Source: Nectonema munidae (Eukaryota; Nematomorpha; Nectonematoida; Nectonematidae). From it: a DNA stretch of 64,000 bases. Under the pieces are notes generated by a model that was not told where the DNA came from, searched no databases, and was given only the letters and a program-made list of their open reading frames with translations. The position numbers and the translations under genes were made by a program. The stretch lies in contig JAUIRK010000745.1 of the NCBI GenBank assembly GCA_030549495.1, positions 124,001 to 188,000 of the forward strand, in the 5' to 3' direction. The first letter of the stretch is position 1, and each line of letters opens with the position of its first letter. Below are positions 32,015 to 42,737 of the stretch, piece by piece.

Positions 32015-33110
32015 TGCTGAATTTAGTGGTGATGTCCATTTTTTTTATGAAAATCAATCAAACCTGTCAAAAAATTGATTTATATTTGACAGCTCATCTC
32101 AAAAAGGAACTTTTTATTTAAATAATTATATAAAGTTTTTTACGCATGTATACCCATTTTCAAATATGCTGAATTCAGTTGTGATATTCATTTTTTATGA
32201 AAATCAATCAAACCTGTCAAAAAATTGATCTAAAAGTGACAGCTCATCTCAAAAAGGAACTTTTTATCTAGATAAGTATATAAAGTTTTTTACACATTTA
32301 TACCCATTTTCAAATATGCTGAATTCAGTGGTGATATTCATTTTTTATGAAAATCAATCAAACCTGTAAAAAAATTGATCTAAATGTGACAGCTCATCTC
32401 AAAAAGGAACTTTTTATCTAAATTAGTATATAAAGTTTTTTGCACATGTATACCCATTTTCAAATATGCTGAATTCTGTGGTGATATTCATTTTTTATGA
32501 AAATCATTCAAACCTGTCAAAAAAGTGATTTACATATGACAGCTCATCTCAAAAAAGAAACTTTTTATCTAAATAATTATATAATGTTTTTTACACATAT
32601 ACACCCATTTTCAAGCATGCTAAATTCAGCGGTGATATTCATTTTTTATGAAAATCAATCAAACCTGTAAAAAAATTGATCTAAATGTGACAGCTCATCT
32701 CAAAAAGGAACTTTTTATCTAAATTAGTATATAAAGTTTTTTGCACATGTATACCCATTTTCAAATATGCTGAATTCTGTGGTGATATTCATTTTTTATG
32801 AAAATCATTCAAATCTGTCAAAAAAGTGATTTACATATGACAGCTCATCTCAAAAAAGAAACTTTTTATCTAAATAATTATATAATGTTTTTTACACATA
32901 TACACCCATTTTCAAGCATGCTAAATTCAGCGGTGATATTCATTTTTTTTTTATAAAAATCAATTAAAGTTATCAAAGCATTGATTTATATATGACAGCT
33001 CATCTTAAAAAGAATCTTATCTAAGTAATATAAAGTTTTTTACACATTTTTAACCATGCGTAATTCAGTGGTGATATTCATTTTTTTTATAAAAATCAAT
33101 CAAAACTGTC
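32015..33110 (+). repeat. PLE2-B tandem array 1 with a 301-bp higher-order duplication
   Basis: Units of about 149 bp start with CTGAATTCAGTGGTGAT-like sequence. Two consecutive units at 32349-32649 are repeated almost exactly at 32650-32950 (offset 301), shown by TTTGCACATGTATACCC at 32440 and 32741 and by TTTTCAAGCATGCTAAATTC at two places. This indicates recent unequal exchange or slippage. Confidence 0.88.
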
Positions 33111-34489
33111 AAAAAATTGATTTATCCCAAAAAGAAAGGATCAGGCACGGTTTTTTGAATTAGAGAATTACGTTTAATAGAAAGTATAGGGAGGTGATGA
33201 AGTGGCATTTTACACACATATACCCATTTTCAAGTAGGCTGTGTTTACTGGTTATATTCCTTTTTTTTTATAAATATTAGTCAAACCTGACAAATTAATT
33301 TAAATATGACAGCCCATGTCAAAATTAAAATTTTAATTCTTTTAAAGTTTTTTTTATACATTTCAAGTATGCAGAATTTAATGGTGATGTTCATTTTTTA
33401 TAAAATCAATAAAACCTGTCAAAAAATCGATTAAACCTGTATATCAATGTCAAATATATAAACATAAAAATAACTTCTACTTGCAGTTTTCTCTGGTAAT
33501 TATTTTCTTAATTTATTTAATAAACCAACTTTAGGTGTTTAATTCACTCAAAATATTTCATTCTACAGTAACTTATGTAACTCGATAGGACCTCCATCTT
33601 TTTGGCTACAAATTCGTTATCGGCTCGTAGTCTCTACGTCATATTATAATTTACAGTATGTAATTTTGGTATTCATTCTATGATGATCCTTTCTTGGTAG
33701 CTCTTTTTTCATTAGAAATTTATATTCTTCAATGTGTGTTCGAAAATTTTTTTATAAGGATAAAATTACTTTTTTCCTCTCAGGCCTGAATTTTTATCAA
33801 CCAATTTCATTTCAAATGTTTTTTTCTGATGAATCATTCGTGATATTGATTGTTCAATAACAAAAAGTTGTCAACGTTCTTCATCTAAAAAATTACTTCT
33901 TTGACACAAAAGGAAAAAGATGGAAAAATTCAATTTAAATTAAAAATATCTTGATAGTGACTAAATTCTCACATATTGGCATCTGTGCCATTTTTGATAA
34001 ATCTGACCTATTCTAAATTTTCAGATTTCCTACCCATCTTAGCTAAATGTTAACTGTAATCCTATAAGCTATAGATTTAAATATTTTTCATTTGTAAAAG
34101 AGGAACTTCTTTTTCACAGTCAAAATCTTTTTTGAAGTATATAATTAAACCACTTCCTAGTTCATTAGAACATGGTAGATCTTCCATTTAGTCAAGATAC
34201 ATATTTTTTTTTAATTATTTGTTTTGATCACATGTTCTTTTTTCAATTAGTTTTCAACTTGGTTCCTTCCCTCATACAAATTTTCAAAAGATTTTATAAT
34301 ACTTATTATTTTTTTTAATAAATATTTCATATTCAAAATGATTGTAGAAAGTATTAAAAGCCAAAATATACAAAAAAAAGTATATTTTTACTATATACCT
34401 AATATGCAGCCATTTTTTGAAATTTTTTTACAGAACTGATTTTCAGGCATACATTACTAATTAAATTGCCACTTTGAGATATTTTTTGA

Positions 34490-35345
34490 ACTAAACGCAA
34501 ATTTAATTGATACTTATATGTATTTTCAAATTCAAACTGCAAAAATTGAGTCCATAAATGAAACTAGCATGGTTGATTTAGTATAAAAACATATATTTAA
34601 TTGTAAAATTTGAATGAATGTTTTTGTAGACAATTTTTAGAAGTAAACCGCAAATTTGATTAACACTTATAGGAATTTTCACATCCTAAATGTAAAAAAT
34701 TAGTTCAGAAATGAAAACAGCATGATTGATTTGCTATAAAAACATATATTTCAAGAGAATATTTTTGGAGACAATTTTCAGAAGTAAACCGCAAATTTGA
34801 TTTATACTTATAGGTATTTTCAAATCCTAAATGTAAATAATGAGTTCAAAAATGAAAACAGCATGATCGATTTGGTATAAAAACAAAGATTTCATGTAAA
34901 ATTGAGAGAATATTTTTGGAGATAGCTTTTAGAAGTAAACCGCAAATTTTGACTGATATTTTAAAACCTCTAAATGTGAAAAATGAGTTCAGAAATGAAA
35001 ACAGCATGGTTGATTTGGTATAAAACATATATTTCATTGTAAAATTTGAATGAATGTTTTTGGAGACAATTTTTAGAAGTAAACCGCAAATTTGATTAAC
35101 ACTTTTTTCACATCCTAAACGTAAAAAATGAGTCCAGAAATGAAACCAGCATGGCCGATTTAGTATAACGCATATATTTTATCTAAAATGTGAAGGAATG
35201 TTTTTGGAGACAATTTTCAGAAGTAAACCGCAAATTTGATTACTACTTATAGGTATTTTCAAATCCTAAAAGTAAAAAATGAGTCCAGAAATGAAAACGG
35301 CATGACCGATTTAGTATAAAAACATATATTTTATGTAAAATTTGA
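34490..35345 (+). repeat. PLE2-B tandem array 2
   Basis: Same unit type as array 2 in copy A (AGAAGTAAACCGCAAATTTG, GATTTAGTATAAAAACATAT), with about five to six units, fewer than in copy A. Confidence 0.82.
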
Positions 35346-35720
35346 AGGTATATTTTATTAGATATATTTTTGATCAATCAAAATTTTGATTGTCATTTTC
35401 TAAAAAGTAGCCATGATTATTGAAAAAATTAAATATATAAAGTGTTATGCGTTCCAAACTGTATATAATTATAAATTTTCAGAGTATTATATAATATAGA
35501 TCCTAAGTTATAAGGTTAAGTACAGATAATGTCAAAATTTTGCTGAAAAATTTTAATTTTTGTTTTTGATTGACAGTTTTGGACATGAAAGGGTCATTCA
35601 ACTACCATGAAAATGGTTTCAAAAGATGCAGCTAGCGATTTTAGGAAAAGTCACAAAATTTGAAGGGATATGATTCAGCCAATTTTCTACAATTAATTTT
35701 TTAGTGAAGCACTAAATAGG

Positions 35721-36013
35721 GAATAGAGTGTATTCAGCGTATACCTAAATTTATAAGACTATTTTATATTTTTTTTACCAAATTGGTGAAATTTAAATAC
35801 TATACTTCCAGCGAAAATATTTTAATTAAATTTGCATATCGCATATACACAAGTTTAAACAAATCCAAAATTGTTGGGGGCGAATAGGCTTTTCATTTGA
35901 AAATGAAGTAGTCTATCAGGCACACTACACGAATTAATGAAAGGATATTTGATTGATAGAGAAAACAAATAACTGAAGGTTGGAAAGTTTCATATGAGTG
36001 AATGTAGTTTTAA
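35721..36013. other. Unassigned sequence between PLE2-B and a TTAA MITE
   Basis: AT-rich; no coding frame or repeat was recognised. Confidence 0.3.
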
Positions 36014-36120
36014 CCCTTTTAGGCATGGGTTTTCTATCGGCTGCTTTCTTTCTCAATGACTTTTTGTATAAATTAAGCAGACGATTTTTGGACACTGGTG
36101 TCCCATTGTGCCCGAAAGGG
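36014..36120. mobile_element. 107-bp piggyBac-type MITE
   Basis: TTAA at 36010-36013 and at 36121-36124 flanks termini CCCTTTTAGGCATGGG and (other strand) CCCTTTCGGGCACAATGG. Near the right end GGACACTGGTGTCC is a subterminal palindrome. Its ends differ from those of PLE2 and of the element at 1374, so it is a third TTAA family in this window. Confidence 0.8.
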
Positions 36121-36291
36121 TTAAGCTAAATTAGGCAAAGCAACAAAAATCTACAAAAAGTAAAATAACTTTTAACATTTTGCAATTATTTACCTTTTAT
36201 AAAGGAAAAAAAGTTATAGAGCTTCAATAAAAACAAAAATTACAGCATAATTTAAGTTTTTTGAAAACTAATTTGACGTATCCCCTACAGC

Positions 36292-38750
36292 AGCCATGGC
36301 GGCCAATTACAAGCAAGGATAGATTAAACATTTCCACTACTTTTTAGACACTCTTCTTACATTGCACCTCTCGCCTTATAAGCAATATATTATATTTTAC
36401 TATTGTTTATTTTTTATTAAATTTTCTTTAAACTGGAAATATAAATCGGGTGTTAGTGTGCAGAAGTCAGGTTCTTTGTTTTATTCCGCTTTTATTAATA
36501 TAAATATTTTTCTTCATGTTTTTTAATTTATTTTTTAAATTGCACATCGTCTTTAAAATGGCTAATGCTCCTCCGACTAGGAAAAAAAGGAAGGCAAATG
36601 AAGAAGGGCGAGTGTTTCAAGGGAAATGGGAATTACAGTATTTTTGCACAGAAATGAATGGAAAGATTCTACATTGTTTAATTTGCAATAACCACATTTG
36701 TACGCCGAAAGCTTACAACTTGAAAAGACATTATGAGACGCGCCATCTATCTTACGATAAATATGAAGGCCCAATGCGTGTTTTAAAGCTCAAGGAATCG
36801 AAAGTTAACTTGACACGGCAACAGACCCCTTTTACAAAAATTCAGAAAGAGAATGTCGCTTCTGTTACTCCAAGTTATGAACTCAGCCGAATGAGAGCGA
36901 CGAATGGGAGATCCTACACTGAAGGAGATTTTGTAAAACATTGTCTTGTGAAAACGCCCGAAATTGTCTGTTCAGAAAAGGCACACTTGTTTAAAGATAT
37001 ATCGCTAACCAGGAACACTGTTGCTGAACGGTTCGATGAAGTGTCAAGTGATTCGAAGCAACAGTTGAAAAGCGAATCATTGAAATTTGAACATTTTTCT
37101 ATTGCAATTGATGAGACTGTTGATATCACTGGTATAGCACAGCTTGCAATTTTCATGAGGGCCTGTGACAACAAATTTGACATTTATGAAGAGCTGATTG
37201 ACCTGATCCCTATGCATGACACTACAACATAGCAAGCCATCTTTGAGAAAATCGAAAAAGTTTTGGATGAGTATGATTTCAATTTAAGCAGACTTGTCTG
37301 CTTGTCTACCCACGGTGCAGCAAATATGATTGGCAGGCATAATGGTGTTGTTGCCAAGTTACAAGCAAAAATAAAGAATTTACATCCAGATTTGTCGGTT
37401 ACACATTTTCACTGCATTATTCATCAACAAAATCTGTGTTCAAAGAATTTAAAATGGGATCATGTGCCTTGTTTGGTCACAAACACAGTGAACTATATTA
37501 GAGGCCGTTCTCTCAACCACCGTCAATTCAATCAGTTATTGGAGGATATGGGTAATCATTTCATCGATGTTCCATTCTATACAGATGTGCGTTGGTTGTC
37601 ATGTAACAAAGTATTGAAAAGATTTTATTTATTAAGGCAGGAAATAATCATATTTTTGGAAATGAATGTCGAAATACCGATAAAATAAAAGATGAAAGTC
37701 CGCTCCAAGATCTAGTTTTTGCTGTGGATATCACAGCACATTAAACGATCTCAATTTGAAATTACAAGGTAAAAACAAGCTCATTACTCAGTTGTATGAT
37801 GACATTAAATGCTTCATTACAAAGTTGAGTTTATGGAAGTCACAAGTTTCAAATGAAAATTTAGTTTATTTTCCTACGTGCAAAGAGCATTAAAAACGAA
37901 AAAGATTAAAAAAGAGTATTAAAACGAAGTCTGTACTAAGCTTTGCTAAGTATAACAGTCACTGGAATTGTTGTCAACGGAGAGAGTTTCAAAAAAGATT
38001 TCGTGATTTCTCATCTTTTGAACATCCATTTCACAATTCTCCACTCCTTTTACTTTTGATGTTACTAAGGCAGAAGTAAACATTCAAAGTCGGATTCTTC
38101 ACTCAGAGCAAAGCATTTTGAAGTAGTAATACCTGATTTCTTTTCATACCTTCCCGAAAGGTTTACAAATCTTAGAAAGTTTGCAACACGTATCTTAGCA
38201 ATGTTTGGTTCTACCTATTTGTGTGAACAGTTATTTTCCTTCATGAAATCAACAAAAACTACTCAGAGAACTAGACTGACTGATTTTCACTTATCATCTC
38301 TTATAAAAGTTCGCACTGCACAGAAACTTCAGCCAGACATGCAAAGATTGTCAATAACAATAGGTGTCAAGCCTCGCGACAAGAACATGAAAAGTATTTG
38401 AATAATTAATAATAAATATTTATTTTGAACTATTGTAATTTATGTGCATTTCATTTGTAGTTCATTCAAATACATGTGGGCCATCATGTATGTTGCCTTA
38501 TAAACTTTTTTTATATTAAAATAAAGAACAGATTTATATCCTTGCTAATTTTTTAATTAAATTATTTTGTTTAACTATACATGACTTTGTACTTGCATTT
38601 TTGAATATAACCAAACCATTGCATGTTTCTAAGTTAAAATTTTTTTAATTTTTATTGAACAACTTTAAATATAATTGTAGGAGTGCGGCCCTCATGAGAA
38701 CACAAACTCACTCCTTTGACCCTCGTGGGACTCCGAGTTTGACATGCCTG
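36292..38750 (+). mobile_element. hAT element of GTF2IRD2-like type
   Basis: CCCTACAGCA occurs at 36283-36292 and 38751-38760, directly bracketing the transposase. An 8-bp part of it is probably the target duplication. The ends GCAGCCATGGC and, on the other strand, GCAGGCATGTC are weak inverted repeats. Exact boundaries are uncertain by a few bases. Confidence 0.6.
36558..38401 (+). pseudogene. hAT transposase, GTF2IRD2/ZBED-like, broken
   Basis: The frame starts MANAPPTRKKRKANEEGR with a basic patch. A BED-type zinc finger follows (CLICNNHICTPKAYNLKRH with a second His downstream), then the RNase H-like core with SIAIDETVDITG. A TAG at 37230-37232 interrupts it, but the same frame continues (LVCLSTHGAANMIG, HFHCIIHQQNLC, YTDVRWLSCNKVL) until a stop near 37686. 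After frameshifts the C-terminal dimerisation domain reads MFGSTYLCEQLFSFMKS ... RTRLTDFHLSSL and ends at 38401. It closely resembles GTF2IRD2-like hAT transposases. Damage is limited, so it is younger than most hAT relics here. An upstream in-frame ATG at 36516 is less likely the start. Confidence 0.85.
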
Positions 38751-38774
38751 CCCTACAGCATACTCTATGGATGG

Positions 38775-38880
38775 CAGGTTGGTTGAGATGATGGACTCAG
38801 CACGGAAGCCTATGTATTCGATTTCTGATCGATACCAATGTGTTCATAGTTTGACATAAGCGGTACATCAGTTTAGATGT
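38775..38880 (+). repeat. Possible tRNA-like repeat
   Basis: GGTTGGTTGAGATGATGG and TATTCGATTTC about 35 bases later weakly resemble A and B boxes. No fold or second copy supports it. Confidence 0.2.
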
Positions 38881-38967
38881 AGCAAAAACCCATGCGTTAG
38901 TAATGAAATTTTAAATGAAATAAGAAATAAAGTTAATTTATACAAAAAAATGACCAAATGTTCTGGT

Positions 38968-39239
38968 CAGTGGCGGATCCAAGGGGGGAGGGCTCATGGG
39001 TCTAGGCCCCCTTTTGAAAAATGGCTTCGAAAATTACCCTTACTAATGTATACCCTTACATGTATAAAAGATAAATTTATTCATGGCAAAATAATGTTAA
39101 AAATATGAAAACATAGGTAATTAGTGATTCTAAAAGACATAATACAGCTGTCTTATTCTCTGAAGACTTTTAGCAAAATTGCAAAAAATTTAAATAGATT
39201 TCGCCCCCCCCCTATAAGAAATTTCTGGATCCCCTACTG
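38968..39239. mobile_element. 272-bp hAT MITE with perfect 8-bp target duplication
   Basis: Begins CAGTGGCGGATCC and ends GGATCCCCTACTG, imperfect inverted termini. GTTCTGGT flanks it exactly at 38960-38967 and 39240-39247. G-rich left and C-rich right interiors are present. It seems to have landed in or next to the LINE that continues to the right. Confidence 0.9.
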
Positions 39240-39247
39240 GTTCTGGT

Positions 39248-41080
39248 ATTCATTTTACAAACCTGAAAATAAAATTCAAAAAGGAAGTAAAAAGTCTAAA
39301 AAAGCTAATTTGGCATTCAAAAGTAAAATATTTTCAAAACATTTTTGTTAATTGTAAGAATGACTCTAAAAATATGGAAGAATCTATACTTAATGCAATA
39401 ACGCAAATGAAGTTTAGTAATTCAGCTGATATACATGGACTTTCAGTTAACGCAATAAAGGCTATCACCATTGCAATAATACATCCATTGTATATTCTTT
39501 ACAATAAATGCATATCTTATGGTCTGTTTCCAGAGACATTCAAGATAGTAGTGTTACCGATACCTAAAAAAAGATACAGATTGTGTTGAAAATTATAGTC
39601 CCCATTTTTCAAAGATATTCGAAAAGATTTTGTATAACAAAAATATATAACTATTTTGAATTTAACTGCTTGTTGACAGATCATCAATTTGGCTTTGGAA
39701 GGTTCAAAAGTATTGAAAATCTTCTTTTCTTTTTCATTACCGAAGTTGTTAATCACTGGAATAATAAAAATAACTGTTTGAGTATATTCTTAGAACTCCC
39801 TCCAGCGTTCGATTCGACAAATCATAGGTGGACAGTTGAAAAACTGGGTTGCTATGCTTTCGATGAGTCTTCTCTTCGATTGATTGAATCCTTTCTTGAA
39901 AATAGGAGGTTTTCTGTTTTCGTAAACGCAAAGTTTTCTGATGTTTATGACAGTGCACCGCTGGAGTACCGTTTATTTACTTAAAGGACGTACTCGATAA
40001 GTTATTAAATAGTGACATAGGGAAAACATTTGCTTTCGCGGATGATTATTAAACAATCACTGTCGAAATGAACAATACCCAGGATAATGAAGATCTGAAT
40101 AATAAACTTGTTGAAGTCAATGAACTCTTCTTAAATAATCAGCCATTCATTAATTATGCAAAATCTAAAGCGATGCTGTTTACTTGCTCAACAGTGACAT
40201 TCACTCACAATATTACATTGAGAGTAAGCTTTCGTGGAATGAACATATCAACTCCTTGTGTAATGAATTGTGTTTTTAAGGCAAAATTCAAAGTTCTGAA
40301 ATATCTACCAATTAATATAAAAGCTATAGCCTACAAAGCCCTAGTTTTACCTATCTTAAACTATTCTTTAGTAAATTGGGGTCATAAAAGCCTTGAAAAA
40401 TTATTATTCAGTTTGCAAAAAAAGTTTGTTAAGAACAGCTTTGAACTTAAATTATAATCAGCATACAAGTATAGGAAATTTTTGATGGTGAATAGTCTAA
40501 AAATACATGATATTGACAGCTATAAATTATTGATTTTTTACACGATTTTTTAAACGGTGTTTCCTTCAAACTTTCTTCATTTGTCGAAGTTAAATCATGA
40601 GGTATATCATTATGAAAGGAGAAGTAAATTTGATTTATTCATCCCAAGATTTAGAAACGAAAAATGCAAACAATCAGTTGAGTTCAAAATTGCATTCTTA
40701 TTGAAAAATCTAAAAAATAGCGATATTAGAAGTATGTTTCAACTTCGTGAACATCCTCCTTTCAAGAAGAAAATTAAAAAAATATTAATGGAGGCACATG
40801 ACGTCGAGTGTGTCTATCTAAATCTTGAATAATACGAGTCTTTATGTAGAGGTGAAAACATTGATATAACAGCGCACATACTTCCTAGAACATGTTGGAA
40901 ATGGGCTATCACGTTCAGCCACTTTAGGTATAGCCTTTGTGTATCTCCATACTACACAACTCTTGTACTGCTATTGATTTTTCTCTCTTTTAATTCTTTC
41001 ACGTGTTTTTTCTTTATTATAAATATCTTGTTTCTTTTTGACTAACTGTTTACATTTGTTGTGTATATGAATAAATAGAA
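39248..41080 (+). pseudogene. CR1/Jockey-group LINE ORF2, decayed
   Basis: Reverse transcriptase blocks occur in order across several frames: MKFSNSADIHGLSVNAIK, LFPETFKIVVLPIPKK, FSKIFEKILY, LTDHQFGFG, FLELPPAFDSTNHRW, FAFADDY (40030-40050), INYAKSKAMLF and INIKAIAYKALVLPILNYS. A C-terminal segment has YHYERRSKFDLFIPR. The catalytic FADD is recognisable but followed by a stop. A polyadenylation-like GAATAAA at about 41069 may mark the 3' end. No endonuclease was recognised, so it is 5'-truncated. Confidence 0.8.
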
Positions 41081-41398
41081 AAAATTTTATTACAACAACA
41101 ATTTATTTGGGTGTTATTTTCTAAATTTTCCAAAGGTCGTGGTAAAAAGTGAAAGTTTAAGTAAAATGAAAATACAAAGAAAAACAGAGTGAGGAAAAAA
41201 ACAGTAGAATAAATGATATATAGGAAAAGAAGAGGGAGAAATGGATAAAAAAGTGCATACAAATAGGTGTATATATATTTATGTACGTAAAAAGGTTATA
41301 TATATATGTTTATGTGGGTATACATATGCTTATAAAAAACAACAAAACAATCTATATATTTGAATGACATACAAAGCAAACATTCTGAATACAAAGCG

Positions 41399-41947
41399 GG
41401 TACTTTCCTGTTATCGCCCCACCACCCCAAAATGTTATAAAACATGTATTAAAGTACACAAATGTATTTAAAAAAACAAGTTAAAAATCTTTTAATCTGT
41501 AGGTGGATAAAATTCAACGATATCAAAAAGAATCGCATCAAACATATTACCACCATATATAATCGAAGATGAATGATGCCAAAGAAACTCAGCTAAGTAT
41601 CCAGATAGCATCTCTCGATTGGTTCCACATTGCCTCTTGTTTCTTACCTTTGCAGAACGCCACACACGCTCAATATGTTGGGTATGGACTCTGGTTTTGG
41701 GATCCACAAAATTGCGGCTGTGATTTAATGTCTGATGTCGGTAATTTGGCACCCCTTTAACACCTTCATCATTAATTGTACGATAGGCACGCCACTCATC
41801 GGAAAATATAGTCGTTCCGGGACGTATGTATTGATTGATGAGTGGCAATAGTGTAGCTGCTGAACGATTTGGTTAGGTTAAAACAATACAAGAATATTTA
41901 TCGTGGTAGAAGAGCGATGGGTGGTGGGGCGATAACAGGAAAGTACC
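41399..41947 (-). mobile_element. 549-bp Merlin element, internally deleted
   Basis: A perfect 29-bp terminal inverted repeat starting GGTACTTTCCTG lies at 41399-41427 and 41919-41947. AAAGCG directly flanks both sides (41393-41398, 41948-41953). Merlin normally makes 8-9 bp duplications, so the six matching bases may be a decayed or shortened duplication. The inside is mostly the C-terminal part of a transposase on the minus strand. The perfect ends suggest recent movement by a helper. Confidence 0.85.
41492..41875 (-). pseudogene. Merlin (IS1595/ISXO2-like) transposase, C-terminal part
   Basis: The minus-strand frame reads LLPLINQYIRPGTTIFSDEWRA..., with SDEW carrying the second catalytic Asp. 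It continues LNHSRNFVDPKTRVHTQHIERVW with the catalytic Glu, then LAEFLWHH and a stop at 41492. There are no internal stops over about 120 codons. The N-terminal half with the zinc-binding region and the first Asp is missing. Confidence 0.85.
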
Positions 41948-42173
41948 AAAGCGTATTGTAAGAGTCAATACACGTCTCTTTAGCAGCGTTCATGTTGTTG
42001 GGAAATGAGGAGACTGGAACTAAATTTTTACCAAAAATCTCTGCGATTAGTTTGAATAGCTGAACTTTGATATCATGAAAAAAGGTTCTGAAAATATTGA
42101 ACTTATATTCCGCTAAAAACTAGTTTCCAATGAAATAAAATAAAACAATTTTTAATTTAACTCTAAATTCAAA

Positions 42174-42240
42174 TTAGAGAGAAGAGAGCTTGAGTGAAAG
42201 AAGAGAGATTGAATGAGAGAAGAGAGCTTGAATGAGGGGT
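42174..42240. repeat. Short purine-rich tandem repeat
   Basis: AGAGAAGAGAGCTTGAGTGA and variants recur about three times. AGAGCTTGAGTGA also occurs in repeat X, so this may be a related scrap. Confidence 0.5.
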
Positions 42241-42737
42241 ATTACTAATTTGTGGGTAGAGGTTAAAAAACAAGAATTTTAAACTTGAATTTGTAATTAA
42301 ATGTTTATAATGTTGTTTAAACTTTTTAGATTATATCAAACATAAAAGTAAATAATATATACGTTTATACATTTTTGTTAATTTTTTTTGGTATTTTATT
42401 TTGATACTTCATATGAAGTGACACTTAACCTAGTAGTTTTAAGAAGGGAAAGATAGCTTGGAAACTGACGGTAACAATTTATTGAAAAACTAAAATCACC
42501 AACTCTCTACCTCAGAATGGGACTTATTTATTCAGCGTCTTCTCTTCTCTTTTCCAGTTATCATCAATTTTGAACGAGCTTCAAAAAGCTCTCTACAATA
42601 CCAGTAAGAGAACGTGAGTATCACTTATTTTTACAAATTTGCTGACACTAAATCATTTTTAGTAACTTATTTTTTGAAGCAATGCATATATAACGAGATA
42701 TGGAGAATTATAATCGGGGATACATCTATATTACAAT

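Larger units (their letters stand above)
31886..35720 (+). mobile_element. PLE2 copy B
   Basis: TTAA at 31882-31885 is followed by CCCTATTAGTGCTGGGC. The order is the same as in copy A: G-run hairpin, array 1, spacer, array 2, palindrome with one mismatch (35374-35393). At the right end GTGAAG runs straight into CACTAAATAGG, so about 27 bp of the GC-rich right subterminal block seen in copy A are missing, and no TTAA follows. It was not interrupted by the retrotransposon, so it shows the original organisation. No open frames belong to it. It lies 282 bp after the CLASP stop codon. Confidence 0.85.
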
